A stretch of 16,153 nucleotides of DNA. Source: Pseudomonadota bacterium (lineage in GTDB: Bacteria; Myxococcota_A; Polyangia; Fen-1088). A model generated the notes under the pieces. That model worked only from the letters and a program-made list of their open reading frames with translations. It was not told the origin of the DNA and did not search any database. Position numbers and translations under genes: made by a program. Every line of letters begins with the position of its first letter. Position 1 is the stretch's first letter. Location of the stretch: assembly GCA_023438785.1 (NCBI GenBank), contig JAEXQJ010000211.1:1-16153 (forward strand), written 5' to 3'. Of this stretch, positions 7,187 to 14,881 are shown one piece after another.

Positions 7187-7993
7187 ATGTCTGATCCCGT
7201 CCGTATTGCTGTATTCGGTGCCGCCGGTCGAATGGGCTGCGCCATCATGCGTGCCATCGCGAACGCGCAAGGTCGCCTGGTGGCGGCCGTCGAGCGCCCG
7301 GATCTCCCCCAACTGGGCGCCGACGCCAGCCAACTGGCCGGTCTGCCCGCGAGCGGCGTCAAGCTGCAGGCCCAGCGCCCCGCGGCCGGCGTCGCGGACG
7401 TGTGGATCGACTTTTCGTCGCCCGCCGCCGCGGTAACCAACGCCCAAGCCGCGGCCCAGGCTGGCGCGGCTATCGTCATCGGCACCACCGGCGTGTCGGC
7501 AGCGGACAAGGCCGCCGTGGCCGAGGTGGCCAAGACCATCCCCGTGGTCCTGGCGCCCAACATGTCCGTGGGCATGAACGTCATGCTGCGCCTGGTGACC
7601 GAGGCCGCACGCCTCCTGAGTCCGGCCTACGACCTGGAGATCGTGGAGGCCCATCACCGCGCCAAGCGCGACGCCCCCTCGGGAACGGCCCTGCGTTTGG
7701 CCGAGGCCCTGGCCGAGGGCAGCGGCCGCGATCTGGCCAAGGTGGCCCGCTACGAGCGCCACGGCGACATCGGCCCGCGCACCGACGACGAGATCGGCAT
7801 CCAGACCATCCGCGGCGGCGACGTGTTCGGCGATCACACGGTCTTCTTTTTGGGCCAGGGCGATCGCATCGAGATCACCCACCGCGCCTCCTCACGCGAC
7901 ACCTTCGCCGTGGGCGCCGTGCGCGCCGCCCTCTGGCTGGCCCGCAAGCCCGCCGGCCTTTACGACATGCGCGACGTGCTGGGTCTCAAGTAG
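7187..7993 (+). CDS. dapB: 4-hydroxy-tetrahydrodipicolinate reductase
   Basis: Reduces the DapA product with NAD(P)H to tetrahydrodipicolinate; cytoplasmic, usually tetrameric; 268 residues against 273 in E. coli. Visible: the Rossmann nucleotide-binding loop GAAGRMG near residues 9-15, 'VWIDFSSPAA', 'IGTTGVSAADKAAV', 'VVLAPNMSVGMNV', and the substrate signature 'EAHHRAKRDAPSGTAL' holding His156/His157 and Lys160, then 'GDHTVFFLGQGDRIEITHRASSRDTFA'. ATG 7187 has CGGAG about 7 bases upstream. It forms the second gene of a dapA-dapB pair. Other diaminopimelate genes are not in the window, so the later route (succinylase or aminotransferase) is unknown. Confidence 0.97.
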   Translation: MSDPVRIAVFGAAGRMGCAIMRAIANAQGRLVAAVERPDLPQLGADASQLAGLPASGVKLQAQRPAAGVADVWIDFSSPAAAVTNAQAAAQAGAAIVIGTTGVSAADKAAVAEVAKTIPVVLAPNMSVGMNVMLRLVTEAARLLSPAYDLEIVEAHHRAKRDAPSGTALRLAEALAEGSGRDLAKVARYERHGDIGPRTDDEIGIQTIRGGDVFGDHTVFFLGQGDRIEITHRASSRDTFAVGAVRAALWLARKPAGLYDMRDVLGLK

Positions 7994-8074
7994 GCCGGAT
8001 CGGCTTCCACCTTCGCCTCTGGCGCGTACCTGACGGCTGAAACGGCGACACCTGGGCGTCGACCGGCGAGCGGT

Positions 8075-8096
8075 GCCCGCCACTATAATGGCGGGC
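8075..8096 (+). promoter_or_regulatory. hairpin enclosing a TATAAT box, just before a start codon
   Basis: GCCCGCCA (8075-8082) and TGGCGGGC (8089-8096) form a perfect 8-base stem around the loop CTATAA. The sequence TATAAT (8084-8089) is a consensus -10 box spanning loop and right arm; no convincing -35 is seen. If used, transcription would start at about 8096-8099, at or next to the glycosyltransferase ATG at 8099, giving a leaderless mRNA. Read as RNA from dapB, the same element is a strong stem-loop without a T-run that would sit directly against that ATG. It could therefore be a promoter with an overlapping operator, an attenuator or a terminator. Confidence 0.45.
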
Positions 8097-8098
8097 CC

Positions 8099-9484
8099 AT
8101 GGCGCTGAGGAGCCCCGCGCGTCTTTCAGTTCTCGGGGTCGTGCTGGCCATCGGCGCGATGGGAGCCATTCTGCTGGCCGAGGCCGGCGCCGGTGATCGC
8201 GCGACGGTCGATGAGCCGTTCTGGATCACGAGCAGCTACCTGACCTGGCGGCTGGCCACGCAGGGCGCCCCCCTCGAACGCTGGGACGACGCCTTCGTCC
8301 AACACCAACTGGGTGCCTGGGGCAACCTGAACCCGCCGGTGGCCAAGTACATCGTCGGCGGCGCGGTGGCATGGGCGCGTACCCCGGCAGACCGCATGCT
8401 CTACGCCTGGCGCTGGCCCTACAGCTACGAGGAGAACTTGGCGGCAGGCAACCTCCCGCCCGAGCACATCCTCACGGCCGGGCGCATGGCCATCGCCATC
8501 TTGGCGGTCGTCTGTCTGGGCCTGCTCTTCTGGATCGCGCGGCAGCTTGTCGCCTCGCCGTGGGCGGCGCTGCTCGCGCCCGCGCTGCTGTTCGCCAGCC
8601 AGCCCTTCCGCTGGCACGGTGTGCGCATCTACACCGATATCCCTCAACTCGCGTTCACGCTCGCTGGAGCGGGCTGGGTGCTCGTTTGGCTGCGCCGCCG
8701 TCGCCCGTGGGCCCTGCCCTTAGGCCTCATGCTCCTGGGGCTGGCCTGCGGCAGCAAGCTGAGCGCTGGTACGGCGGTCGTCGCCACCGCGGTCTTCCTG
8801 GCCTGGGTCCCCGGCTCGATACGCGCGCGCATCGCCCGCGCCGCCATGGCCGTGGCGATCCCGTTCGCCACCTTCATCGCCATCAATCCGTTCCTGTGGT
8901 CGAGCCCGCTGGAACGCACCCTGTGGATGCTTCGCGGGTGGTCGGCCTCGATAGCCCAGCAGGCACTCGATCCACTGCACGCTTCCGCGCGGGTCACCAG
9001 CCTGGGCCGTGCCCTGCGCTTGCTGTGGTCGCGGGTCTTCTGGAGCCCCGAGCACGGCCTCCACGCCCAGGGCCTGGAAGGCGCCCTTCCTCATCTCGTG
9101 GTGGTCATCGCCACCGTCGTGGCCGGCGCCGTGTTGGGGAGAATCCTCCTCGGATTCGCGTCGCGCCGAGGCCTGCCCTTGCCGATCTCGCGCGGCGCGA
9201 AGATCGTGCTGCTCATCGCGGCCTTTCCCCTGGCCTGGCTGGTCGAAGGGTCGACGGTGTTGCTGCTCGGCCTGATGGTCGTGGGACTCGTGCGACTGGC
9301 CATACGGCTGCGCGGCGCCGGCCGGTTCCAGGGCGAGGCCTATTTCGTCTGGCTGCTCGCCAGCACCGTCGTGGCGACGGTGATTTGGCTACCCTTCGAC
9401 TGGGCCCGGTACTACCTGCCCGTGCTGGGATGGACGCCCATCCTGGCGACACTGGGCACGGATCGCGACGAGCCTTCGCCCTGA
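8099..9484 (+). CDS. GT-C (PMT/ArnT-like, GT39/GT83-type) membrane glycosyltransferase
   Basis: 461 residues with about eleven to twelve hydrophobic segments, so an integral inner-membrane protein. After the first segment comes 'RATVDEPFWITSSYLTWRL', an Asp-Glu in the first outer loop as in polyprenyl-phosphate-sugar glycosyltransferases, then 'NLNPPVAKYIVGG', matching the 'HPPLxKY' region of protein O-mannosyltransferase/ArnT families, and 'RIYTDIPQLAFTLAGAGW', the usual 'D-P...' loop. These suggest transfer of a lipid-linked sugar to a protein or envelope glycan on the periplasmic side; donor and acceptor are not readable. Starts at ATG 8099 with no ribosome site, directly after the TATAAT-containing hairpin. 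It lies 105 bases after dapB, which may be coincidental or reflect envelope synthesis. I see no frameshift or truncation. Confidence 0.82.
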   Translation: MALRSPARLSVLGVVLAIGAMGAILLAEAGAGDRATVDEPFWITSSYLTWRLATQGAPLERWDDAFVQHQLGAWGNLNPPVAKYIVGGAVAWARTPADRMLYAWRWPYSYEENLAAGNLPPEHILTAGRMAIAILAVVCLGLLFWIARQLVASPWAALLAPALLFASQPFRWHGVRIYTDIPQLAFTLAGAGWVLVWLRRRRPWALPLGLMLLGLACGSKLSAGTAVVATAVFLAWVPGSIRARIARAAMAVAIPFATFIAINPFLWSSPLERTLWMLRGWSASIAQQALDPLHASARVTSLGRALRLLWSRVFWSPEHGLHAQGLEGALPHLVVVIATVVAGAVLGRILLGFASRRGLPLPISRGAKIVLLIAAFPLAWLVEGSTVLLLGLMVVGLVRLAIRLRGAGRFQGEAYFVWLLASTVVATVIWLPFDWARYYLPVLGWTPILATLGTDRDEPSP

Positions 9485-9920
9485 CCCTCGTCGAGACTCA
9501 GCCGGGCGCGCGTCGGGGGTCCCGGGCAGCGGTCGCTATGGTCGGGCGTAGCGCCTGCGCAGCGACAGCACAGTGGAAGTCCCGCAACAACACCTGCCCG
9601 ATTGTTGCCCAGGTCAACAGCGCCGGGACCGGCGGGGCCGGCACCGTCACGAGGGCGAGGGTGGTCCACCCCGGCCTTCTCCCCGCGGTGGACGCGGCCA
9701 AACAGGGGAGCCGCGCCTTGGTCATTGGCATCGAGACGGAATCACTCGTGCTTCGTGCTCCGCCAACCGGCGGCCAGGCACCCTTCCACTTCCATGCCCC
9801 GGCCACGGAAGCGAACGACATCGTCGTTGATCCAAAGAAGGAGTCCGAGGTAGGTCAATGCAATCGTGGAAGTCAGATACTGATGTCCGACGCATGGGCG
9901 CACCAGGGCAAGGGAGGCAT
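9485..9920. other. intergenic region after the glycosyltransferase, no confident gene
   Basis: 436 bases between the glycosyltransferase stop and the stop of the minus-strand GH28-like gene. The first 350 bases are GC-rich like the neighbours and carry open frames on both strands that share the same third codon positions, so GC bias cannot tell which, if either, is coding. From about 9820 the composition becomes more AT-rich. No tRNA, terminator with T-run or mobile-element end was seen. The best candidate frame is listed separately with low confidence. Confidence 0.5.
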
Positions 9921-9948
9921 CTACTTAAAGGTGATTCCGGAAACATAG
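9538..9948 (+). CDS. doubtful small hypothetical ORF
   Basis: 136 codons from ATG 9538 to TAG at 9946-9948, overlapping the 3' end of the convergent GH28-like gene by 28 bases. The product has a Gly/Ala-rich start, then 'LVIGIETESLVLRAPPTGG', a His-rich bit 'FHFHAPATE' and a charged tail 'IVVDPKKESEVGQCN'. I recognise no family, signal peptide or membrane segment, and there is no clear ribosome site. An antisense frame (9498-9821) is equally long and equally unsupported. It may be a decayed gene or noise. Confidence 0.2.
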   Translation: MVGRSACAATAQWKSRNNTCPIVAQVNSAGTGGAGTVTRARVVHPGLLPAVDAAKQGSRALVIGIETESLVLRAPPTGGQAPFHFHAPATEANDIVVDPKKESEVGQCNRGSQILMSDAWAHQGKGGIYLKVIPET

Positions 9949-11930
9949 GAGTTGGTGCTCAAGTTGCTTTGGCTGATGGCGTTGCCCTGCACGGTGAAGT
10001 TGTTGAAGTGGACGCCGGTGACATTGACGCTCGACGAAGCTCCGTGCAGGTTGATTGCCTTCCGTACATCGGCGCTGACATTCGTGAAGAAGGTCTCCTT
10101 GATGACCGTCTTCCCGGCCGCCGTGCGCCAGCTGGGAAGGCTGTTGTTCTGCACGTCAACCAGGGAGGCATCGGCGGCTTCGATGCGGATATCCTGGAAC
10201 GTCGTATTCTGTACCACCGCCGTATCAGCCCCGTCGATCACCAAGCCTCGAGCTGCCTTGACCAGATCGATGTCCTTGAACACGACGTTGTCCATGGTCT
10301 GCCCCATGGTCTTCGTCCCGATCTTGCAACCCGCAGAGTTGTTGTAGACCACGACCTTCTCGTGGATGATGTTCTTGGTATTGACTGTGCCACTGGCTTC
10401 CTCGTTCTTGGTCGCCATGGCGTCATCGCCGGTATACAGAAAGGCGTTGGTCAGCGTGCCATTCGTCGACTCGTCGAAGTCCACGCCGTCGGTGTTGTTG
10501 TAGGTGGTCGTGGTCGGTCGACAATTGATGACCTTGTAGTTCTGGAGCGTCACCTGATCACTGCGGTAGATGAGCGTGTTCCAGTAGCTCGAATCTCTCA
10601 CCAGGACCCCGTCCACTGTAACCTCCGAGCTTTGCTCGATCTTCATTAGGCTGGCGCTGAGACCCGCGGCGCGAATCGCCTTCCCGTTGGCGTCGAGAAC
10701 CCCGCGGCCCAACAGCTTTGTGTTCTTGACTTGATACATCCGAATCAGCGAGTGCTGCATCCCCTCGATGTTGATCCCGCCGCTACCGGTGTTGAAATCG
10801 CCCTTGGAGCTCGAGCCATAGAGAACGGCGCCGCAGGCGAGATACATCGTCATGTTGCTCTTGAGCCACAGCTCGCCAACCTTGTACTTGCCGGCCGGGA
10901 CATAGAGGATGTTCTGGGTGGCCCCCGACGCGGCGTTGATGGCCGACTGGATCTTCGAGGTCACCAGGGACGCGCCCGTGTTGTCGACGGAGTAGTCCGC
11001 CAGGTTCTTCACGTTGGCGTCGCCGATCTTGGGTGGATTGACCTCCTCGGCGTCGAGCAGGATGAACAGCAGCTCCTTCGAGTCGAACTTTAGGATCAGG
11101 TAGTTGGGGCCGGTGTTGAACGTGATAGCGTTCCCGCTCTTGGTGGCGGAGAGCTTCCGGCTCTTGGGGCTGACCGTAAACGAGCTGAAGCTTTCGCTAA
11201 CCGTCACCACGACGGCGGCTGTGCCCGTCCCCGACAACGAGCCATGGGCATAGTGCACCTGCATCTCCGGAGAGAACTTGGTTAGCTTCTCCACGAACAA
11301 AGGCTTGCCACCGACTGTCACGGAATAGAGCGGACTCGCGGTTGCCCCTGGGAGATCCGGACACGTGACCAGCGCCGCCGGCCCGGAGGTTCCTGCGGTG
11401 CCGCCGGTCCCGGTGGTCCCACCGGCAGCGGCGCCGCCGGTGCCCGAGCTTCCGCCTTTCGCGGAGCTCGCGCCGCCGGTGCTGCCTCCGGTCGCTGTTC
11501 CTCCGCTTGAACCGCCGAGCGTCGTGCCACCGGTCGCGAGGGCTCCGCCGGTCGGCCTCGTGCCACCGCTGCCGCCGCTGGCAGTGCCGCCACCGCCACT
11601 CGACGTGCCGCCCGCTCCCGCCACTCCACCGGTGTTCCCACCCGAACCACCGTTCGTGATGCCCCCCCCGGCGGCTTCGCCAGCGCCCGATCCGGTGGTT
11701 CTCGTTCCCCCCAAGCCTGCCGCCCCGCCTAGGCCAGAGGCCCCGCCACTCGGCACGTTCCCGCCGGTTCCGCTGCTTCCTCCGGTCCCGACTTGATCTG
11801 GCTCTGCGGTGGACGAGCAGCCAACCAGTCCGGCTACCAAGATGGTCGAGGCGAAGATCGCAAGCGCGCGCTTGATGATGCGCAAGTCATGGGTGTGAGA
11901 GCATCGCCGTGGGCATCCGTGAGGTTCCAT
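9921..11930 (-). CDS. GH28-like right-handed beta-helix lipoprotein with Gly-rich linker
   Basis: 669 residues. The leader 'LRIIKRALAIFASTILVAGLVGC' is a lipoprotein signal (Cys38). A Gly/Ser/Thr linker (about 48-183) follows, then a beta-sandwich-like domain ('YSVTVGGKPLFVEKLTKF' to 'NYLILKFDSKELLFILLDAEE'), then a beta-helix with 'ILYVPAGKYKVGELWLKSNM' and repeated strand motifs. The GH28 acidic triad is intact: Asp481 in NNTDGVD and Asp502-Asp503 in TGDDAMA, 21 residues apart as in Aspergillus polygalacturonase. The usual GHG His is missing; 'SAGCKIGTKTMG' (Cys535) occupies that place. The fold suggests cleavage of a uronic-acid or other plant/microbial polysaccharide outside the cell, but substrate is uncertain. 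Start ATG 11930; TTG 11885 would also leave a good signal peptide, and neither has a ribosome site. GC content is visibly below its neighbours. Confidence 0.8.
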   Translation of the reverse strand: MEPHGCPRRCSHTHDLRIIKRALAIFASTILVAGLVGCSSTAEPDQVGTGGSSGTGGNVPSGGASGLGGAAGLGGTRTTGSGAGEAAGGGITNGGSGGNTGGVAGAGGTSSGGGGTASGGSGGTRPTGGALATGGTTLGGSSGGTATGGSTGGASSAKGGSSGTGGAAAGGTTGTGGTAGTSGPAALVTCPDLPGATASPLYSVTVGGKPLFVEKLTKFSPEMQVHYAHGSLSGTGTAAVVVTVSESFSSFTVSPKSRKLSATKSGNAITFNTGPNYLILKFDSKELLFILLDAEEVNPPKIGDANVKNLADYSVDNTGASLVTSKIQSAINAASGATQNILYVPAGKYKVGELWLKSNMTMYLACGAVLYGSSSKGDFNTGSGGINIEGMQHSLIRMYQVKNTKLLGRGVLDANGKAIRAAGLSASLMKIEQSSEVTVDGVLVRDSSYWNTLIYRSDQVTLQNYKVINCRPTTTTYNNTDGVDFDESTNGTLTNAFLYTGDDAMATKNEEASGTVNTKNIIHEKVVVYNNSAGCKIGTKTMGQTMDNVVFKDIDLVKAARGLVIDGADTAVVQNTTFQDIRIEAADASLVDVQNNSLPSWRTAAGKTVIKETFFTNVSADVRKAINLHGASSSVNVTGVHFNNFTVQGNAISQSNLSTNSYVSGITFK
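11380..11789 (-). repeat. low-complexity Gly/Ser/Thr/Ala linker repeat within the GH28-like gene
   Basis: About 135 codons made almost wholly of Gly, Ser, Thr and Ala, with GG doublets every few residues in patterns such as 'GTGGSSGTGG', 'GGTTLGGSSGGTATGG' and 'GTGGTAGTSG'. At DNA level it is an imperfect array of CCACCGG/CCGCCGG-type units. Such linkers are common between the lipid anchor and catalytic domain of exported myxobacterial enzymes and probably act as a flexible spacer. The array is prone to slippage, so its length may vary between strains or be mis-assembled. Confidence 0.85.
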
Positions 11931-12195
11931 GAATATGGATTCCCGGGTCCTTGGGTCTTGATCTCGGCTGATGGCTGATTTCGACCGGTCGTGCGGCACG
12001 CGATGGACGTGGCGGCTCCGTTTCGACTTGTGCCAGCCTAGCGTCGTGCTCCTCGCCAGCACCTTGCCGCTGGCCGCGGCGGTCGCCAGCATGGCGGCTT
12101 CCCTTGCGGCCGGTCCGGGTGGAGATCGATTCGCCGGACGGGTGTGGCAAGGCCGATGACTTCTTCGTCAGCCTGCGATCTCGCACGAATCTAAC

Positions 12196-13191
12196 CTAGA
12201 AGCCGCCGTACAACGCCACGCCGTTGAGCGTGGGGGTCACGGCCAGGCGCGGGCGGGGATGGGGCGCCTGCGAGGTCTCGTCGCCCGAATGGGCCAGTGC
12301 CAGGTAGAGCGACAGACCACCGGACAGCAGGGTGGCCACGGCGGCGATGTCGGTGAACAAGGCGTAGTTGCGCACCCGCGATCGATCCTGATCCACCCGG
12401 TTCGGCGACACCGCGAAGGTGTCGAGATCCCGGTCGAGGTCGTTTTTGGCCCGCAGGGTGAGCAAGCCGAAAATGCCCGTGGTCATGGCACACGCACCCG
12501 TAACCGCCAGACTCGTGATGAGCGGCACGCGCGAGCGCGCGGTCTTTGTCTTGGCGGGGGCGGCCGACGTCGATGCCGCCGCGCCCTCCGTGGCGGGAAT
12601 GCCCCGAGGAGCCGCGTGCAGCTCGAGCCCGATCTCTACGTGATCCGCGCCGGCGACGGTGACGGAACGGGTCTCCGAAAGCATGCCTGCCTTGGTCGCC
12701 GCCACGCGGCAGGGGCCCGGATTCACGGGAACCGGCCCGGCCAGGGGCGAGGTGCCTATCGGAGCGTCATCAATGCTCACCTGGGCGCCATCCACGCTGA
12801 CGGAGATCTCGAGATAGGCGATACGGGTCTGCAGCTTCGCGATGGTTTCCTCGACCTGCGTCCTCCGGACGGCTGGTATCTCCGCCGCGCCGTTGGCCAG
12901 GTACTGCTTGTAAGACTTCAGCGCCGCCACGTAGTCGTGCAGCTCGTACTGCGCCTGCGCGATGTTGTAGAGAATCCGATACGAAGGGCCGTTGAGATTC
13001 GCCTTTTGGAACTCGGCCAAGGCCGCCTGGAAATTGCCCTCGTGGAAGAACTCGACCCCGCGTTGAAAGGCGGCGCGCGCGACATCCAGGTTGAGGTCGC
13101 TGGTCGGCTTGCCTGTGGCCTCGGCGCCCAGGGCCGGGCCTCCGCCCATGATGCCCAGGACGATCAACCAGATACGAATGACGTTGCTCAT
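12196..13191 (-). CDS. TPR and PEGA domain membrane protein
   Basis: 331 residues. A Sec-type signal or anchor (residues 1-23, 'IRIWLIVLGIMGGGPALGA') precedes TPR helices at about 37-105 ('AFQRGVEFFHEGNFQAALAEF', 'YNIAQAQYELHDYVAALKSY'). A PEGA domain at about 124-193 ('ISVDGAQVSIDDAPIGTSPL' type) follows, then a Ser/Ala/Lys linker, two hydrophobic segments (about 222-245 and 276-300), and a C-terminal tail 'LAVTPTLNGVALYGGF'. TPRs mediate protein contacts and PEGA domains are thought to bind envelope components. The start overlaps the kinase stop by 4 bases (ATGA), indicating translational coupling, so it probably acts with that kinase. TPR-PEGA proteins beside Ser/Thr kinases are frequent in myxobacteria, but a molecular role is not established. 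Confidence 0.85.
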   Translation of the reverse strand: MSNVIRIWLIVLGIMGGGPALGAEATGKPTSDLNLDVARAAFQRGVEFFHEGNFQAALAEFQKANLNGPSYRILYNIAQAQYELHDYVAALKSYKQYLANGAAEIPAVRRTQVEETIAKLQTRIAYLEISVSVDGAQVSIDDAPIGTSPLAGPVPVNPGPCRVAATKAGMLSETRSVTVAGADHVEIGLELHAAPRGIPATEGAAASTSAAPAKTKTARSRVPLITSLAVTGACAMTTGIFGLLTLRAKNDLDRDLDTFAVSPNRVDQDRSRVRNYALFTDIAAVATLLSGGLSLYLALAHSGDETSQAPHPRPRLAVTPTLNGVALYGGF

Positions 13192-14876
13192 GGGGTGTAT
13201 GGGTCCTTTTCGTCAACGTTGGTGTGGACAGGGACAGCGGCCCGAAGCAGGTGACTCCCGGGTTCCGCGATCGAACCAGACTGGTTGCTGGGAGCAGGAC
13301 GCCGTCGCGCGCCGGGGGCGGAATCCCCATCGACAGGCGGCGGGGGCGCTTCGCTGGGCGGCTGGGCCGCGAACCGCGCAGGGGACGCCGGCCGGGGCAC
13401 CGGGTTCGCGATCGGGATTCGCGACACCAGCTTCTTCTGCAATTTGACCGGGCGGGGCTTCACCGCCTGGGCGCGCGATCTCGTGCCCGGCGACATCTCG
13501 GATGGATTCCCCGGCCCGGTCCCATCAGGCACCACGGCAGGGGCCGCGGGTGCGGCTCCCGACTTCCCTGCTGTCACAGCCCCCGGAAATGCCGGAGCCG
13601 GACGAGAGGGTGTGGTTGCCGCCGGCGATAACGCCTGATTCGCCTGTCCGGAGTTCCAGCGAAAAGACCATATGACAAGCCCGCTCGCCAACGCCGCAGC
13701 CAACATGGCCGCCCCGACCAGAAGGCGAAAGGCCATCGTCGATGTCGGTCGGGCATCTATGGAGGTACGGACCGGGACCGAGAATGGTTTGGTCGGCGTG
13801 TTCGCCCCTGCGACGGGCGTGGTCGGCGTCTTCGAGGGCGTGGGGGACGGGAGGGCGCTGACAACCGAGACCTGGGTTTTCGATGTCGGAGTCGACGGCG
13901 GGAAGGCGGTCCTGTCGGCCAGGCGCGTCTCGATGAGCTTGCCCAACTCGCGGCGCTCGGCCGCAAAGACCTCCTCCATCCGTTCGACGAGGATTCGTCG
14001 GCCCGGAACGCTCCGTTTATCCAACTGCGCCTGAAGCTCGATGCGGAACTCCGCAGCGTTGGCATAACGCTGCTCTGGATTCCACGCCATCGCGCGATCG
14101 CAGATCTCAGCCAGCGCGGGATCGACGTCGGGGCAGACGTCGCGAATCAGGGGCTCCTTGCCGCTCAGGCGTGTCTTGGCCGCATCGATGAGGCTCTTGC
14201 TTCGGTTGAAGCGCCGGCCGGCCATGACCTCCCACAACATGACGCCTGCGGCGAACACGTCGGCGCGGGCATCGGGCTCGCCGCCCCACAACTGCTCGGG
14301 CGCACAATAGGCGGGCTTGCCTTTGATGTTGCGCTCGGTGTTGGCCGCCAGGGCCCCGCGAGCCTTGGCCACGCCGAAGTCGAGCAGCTTCACGTCGCCG
14401 GCATAGGTGACGAGAACGTTGGCCGGGTTCACGTCTCGGTGAACCACGCCCAAGGGCGTCCCGTCGTAGTCGCACAAGGTGTGGGCGTAGTGCAGCCCGG
14501 CCAGGATCTGGGTGAGGACCCATAGGTGGGTCTCGATGGGAAGAACCCTGGGATGGATGCGCCTGTAGATGGACGCAAGCGAGAGCCCTTCGAGGTACTC
14601 CATGGCCAGGATGTAGTTGCCGTCATGCTCGGCCACGTCATAGGTCTGAACGATGTTGGGGTGATGGAGCCGCGCGGCCAGGCGCGCCTCGTCCAAGAAC
14701 ATGGCGACGAAATCCGAATCGCTGGCGTACTGGGGCAAGATCTGCTTGATCACCGCCAGTTTGTTGAATCCTCCGGGGCCGCGGCTGACCGCCAGATAGG
14801 CGCGCGCCATACCCCCTTCGCCGAGCAGGGTGATGCTCTCGTATCGGCCTATCTGTCGAGGAAAGTCCTCAGACAT
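13188..14876 (-). CDS. transmembrane serine/threonine protein kinase
   Basis: 562 residues. The N-terminal Hanks-type kinase domain (about 11-285) has the Gly-rich loop 'LLGEGGMARAY', catalytic Lys44 in AVIKQIL, Glu in 'FLDEARLAARLHHPNIV', the catalytic loop HRDVNPANVL with Asp148, DFG at 166-168, and 'KGKPAYCAPEQL' ending the activation segment; all are intact, so it should be active (RD type). A Ser/Thr/Pro-rich juxtamembrane region leads to one membrane segment (about 384-404, 'LLVGAAMLAAALASGLVIW') and a Pro/Ala-rich tail of about 155 residues, presumably periplasmic, with a basic patch 'KPRPVKLQKK' and no recognised sensor domain. It starts 5 bases after the lipoprotein gene stop and ends overlapping the TPR/PEGA gene, so it is the middle gene of an operon. 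The target proteins are unknown. Confidence 0.94.
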   Translation of the reverse strand: MSEDFPRQIGRYESITLLGEGGMARAYLAVSRGPGGFNKLAVIKQILPQYASDSDFVAMFLDEARLAARLHHPNIVQTYDVAEHDGNYILAMEYLEGLSLASIYRRIHPRVLPIETHLWVLTQILAGLHYAHTLCDYDGTPLGVVHRDVNPANVLVTYAGDVKLLDFGVAKARGALAANTERNIKGKPAYCAPEQLWGGEPDARADVFAAGVMLWEVMAGRRFNRSKSLIDAAKTRLSGKEPLIRDVCPDVDPALAEICDRAMAWNPEQRYANAAEFRIELQAQLDKRSVPGRRILVERMEEVFAAERRELGKLIETRLADRTAFPPSTPTSKTQVSVVSALPSPTPSKTPTTPVAGANTPTKPFSVPVRTSIDARPTSTMAFRLLVGAAMLAAALASGLVIWSFRWNSGQANQALSPAATTPSRPAPAFPGAVTAGKSGAAPAAPAVVPDGTGPGNPSEMSPGTRSRAQAVKPRPVKLQKKLVSRIPIANPVPRPASPARFAAQPPSEAPPPPVDGDSAPGARRRPAPSNQSGSIAEPGSHLLRAAVPVHTNVDEKDPYTP

Positions 14877-14881
14877 GGCGA

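Noticed and set aside
5734..7194. 486-codon plus-strand frame over the nucleotidase and dapA
   Set aside because: It overlaps two conserved genes and shows only GC-shadow composition.
8371..9948. 525-codon plus-strand frame overlapping the glycosyltransferase
   Set aside because: The first 370 codons overlap the well-supported membrane protein in another frame and are Arg/Pro-rich; only the part after 9538 is kept, as a doubtful ORF.
11380..11789. Possible CRISPR-like or satellite array
   Set aside because: Units are short, irregular and in frame with a protein linker; there are no constant repeats with unique spacers.
11365..11796. 143-codon Pro/Val-rich plus-strand frame
   Set aside because: It is the exact antisense of the Gly-rich linker (GGC/GGT read as CCG/CCA) and nothing more.
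11931..12092. 54-residue upstream extension of the GH28-like gene
   Set aside because: It would bury the lipoprotein signal peptide inside the protein, so a start at 11930 or 11885 fits better.
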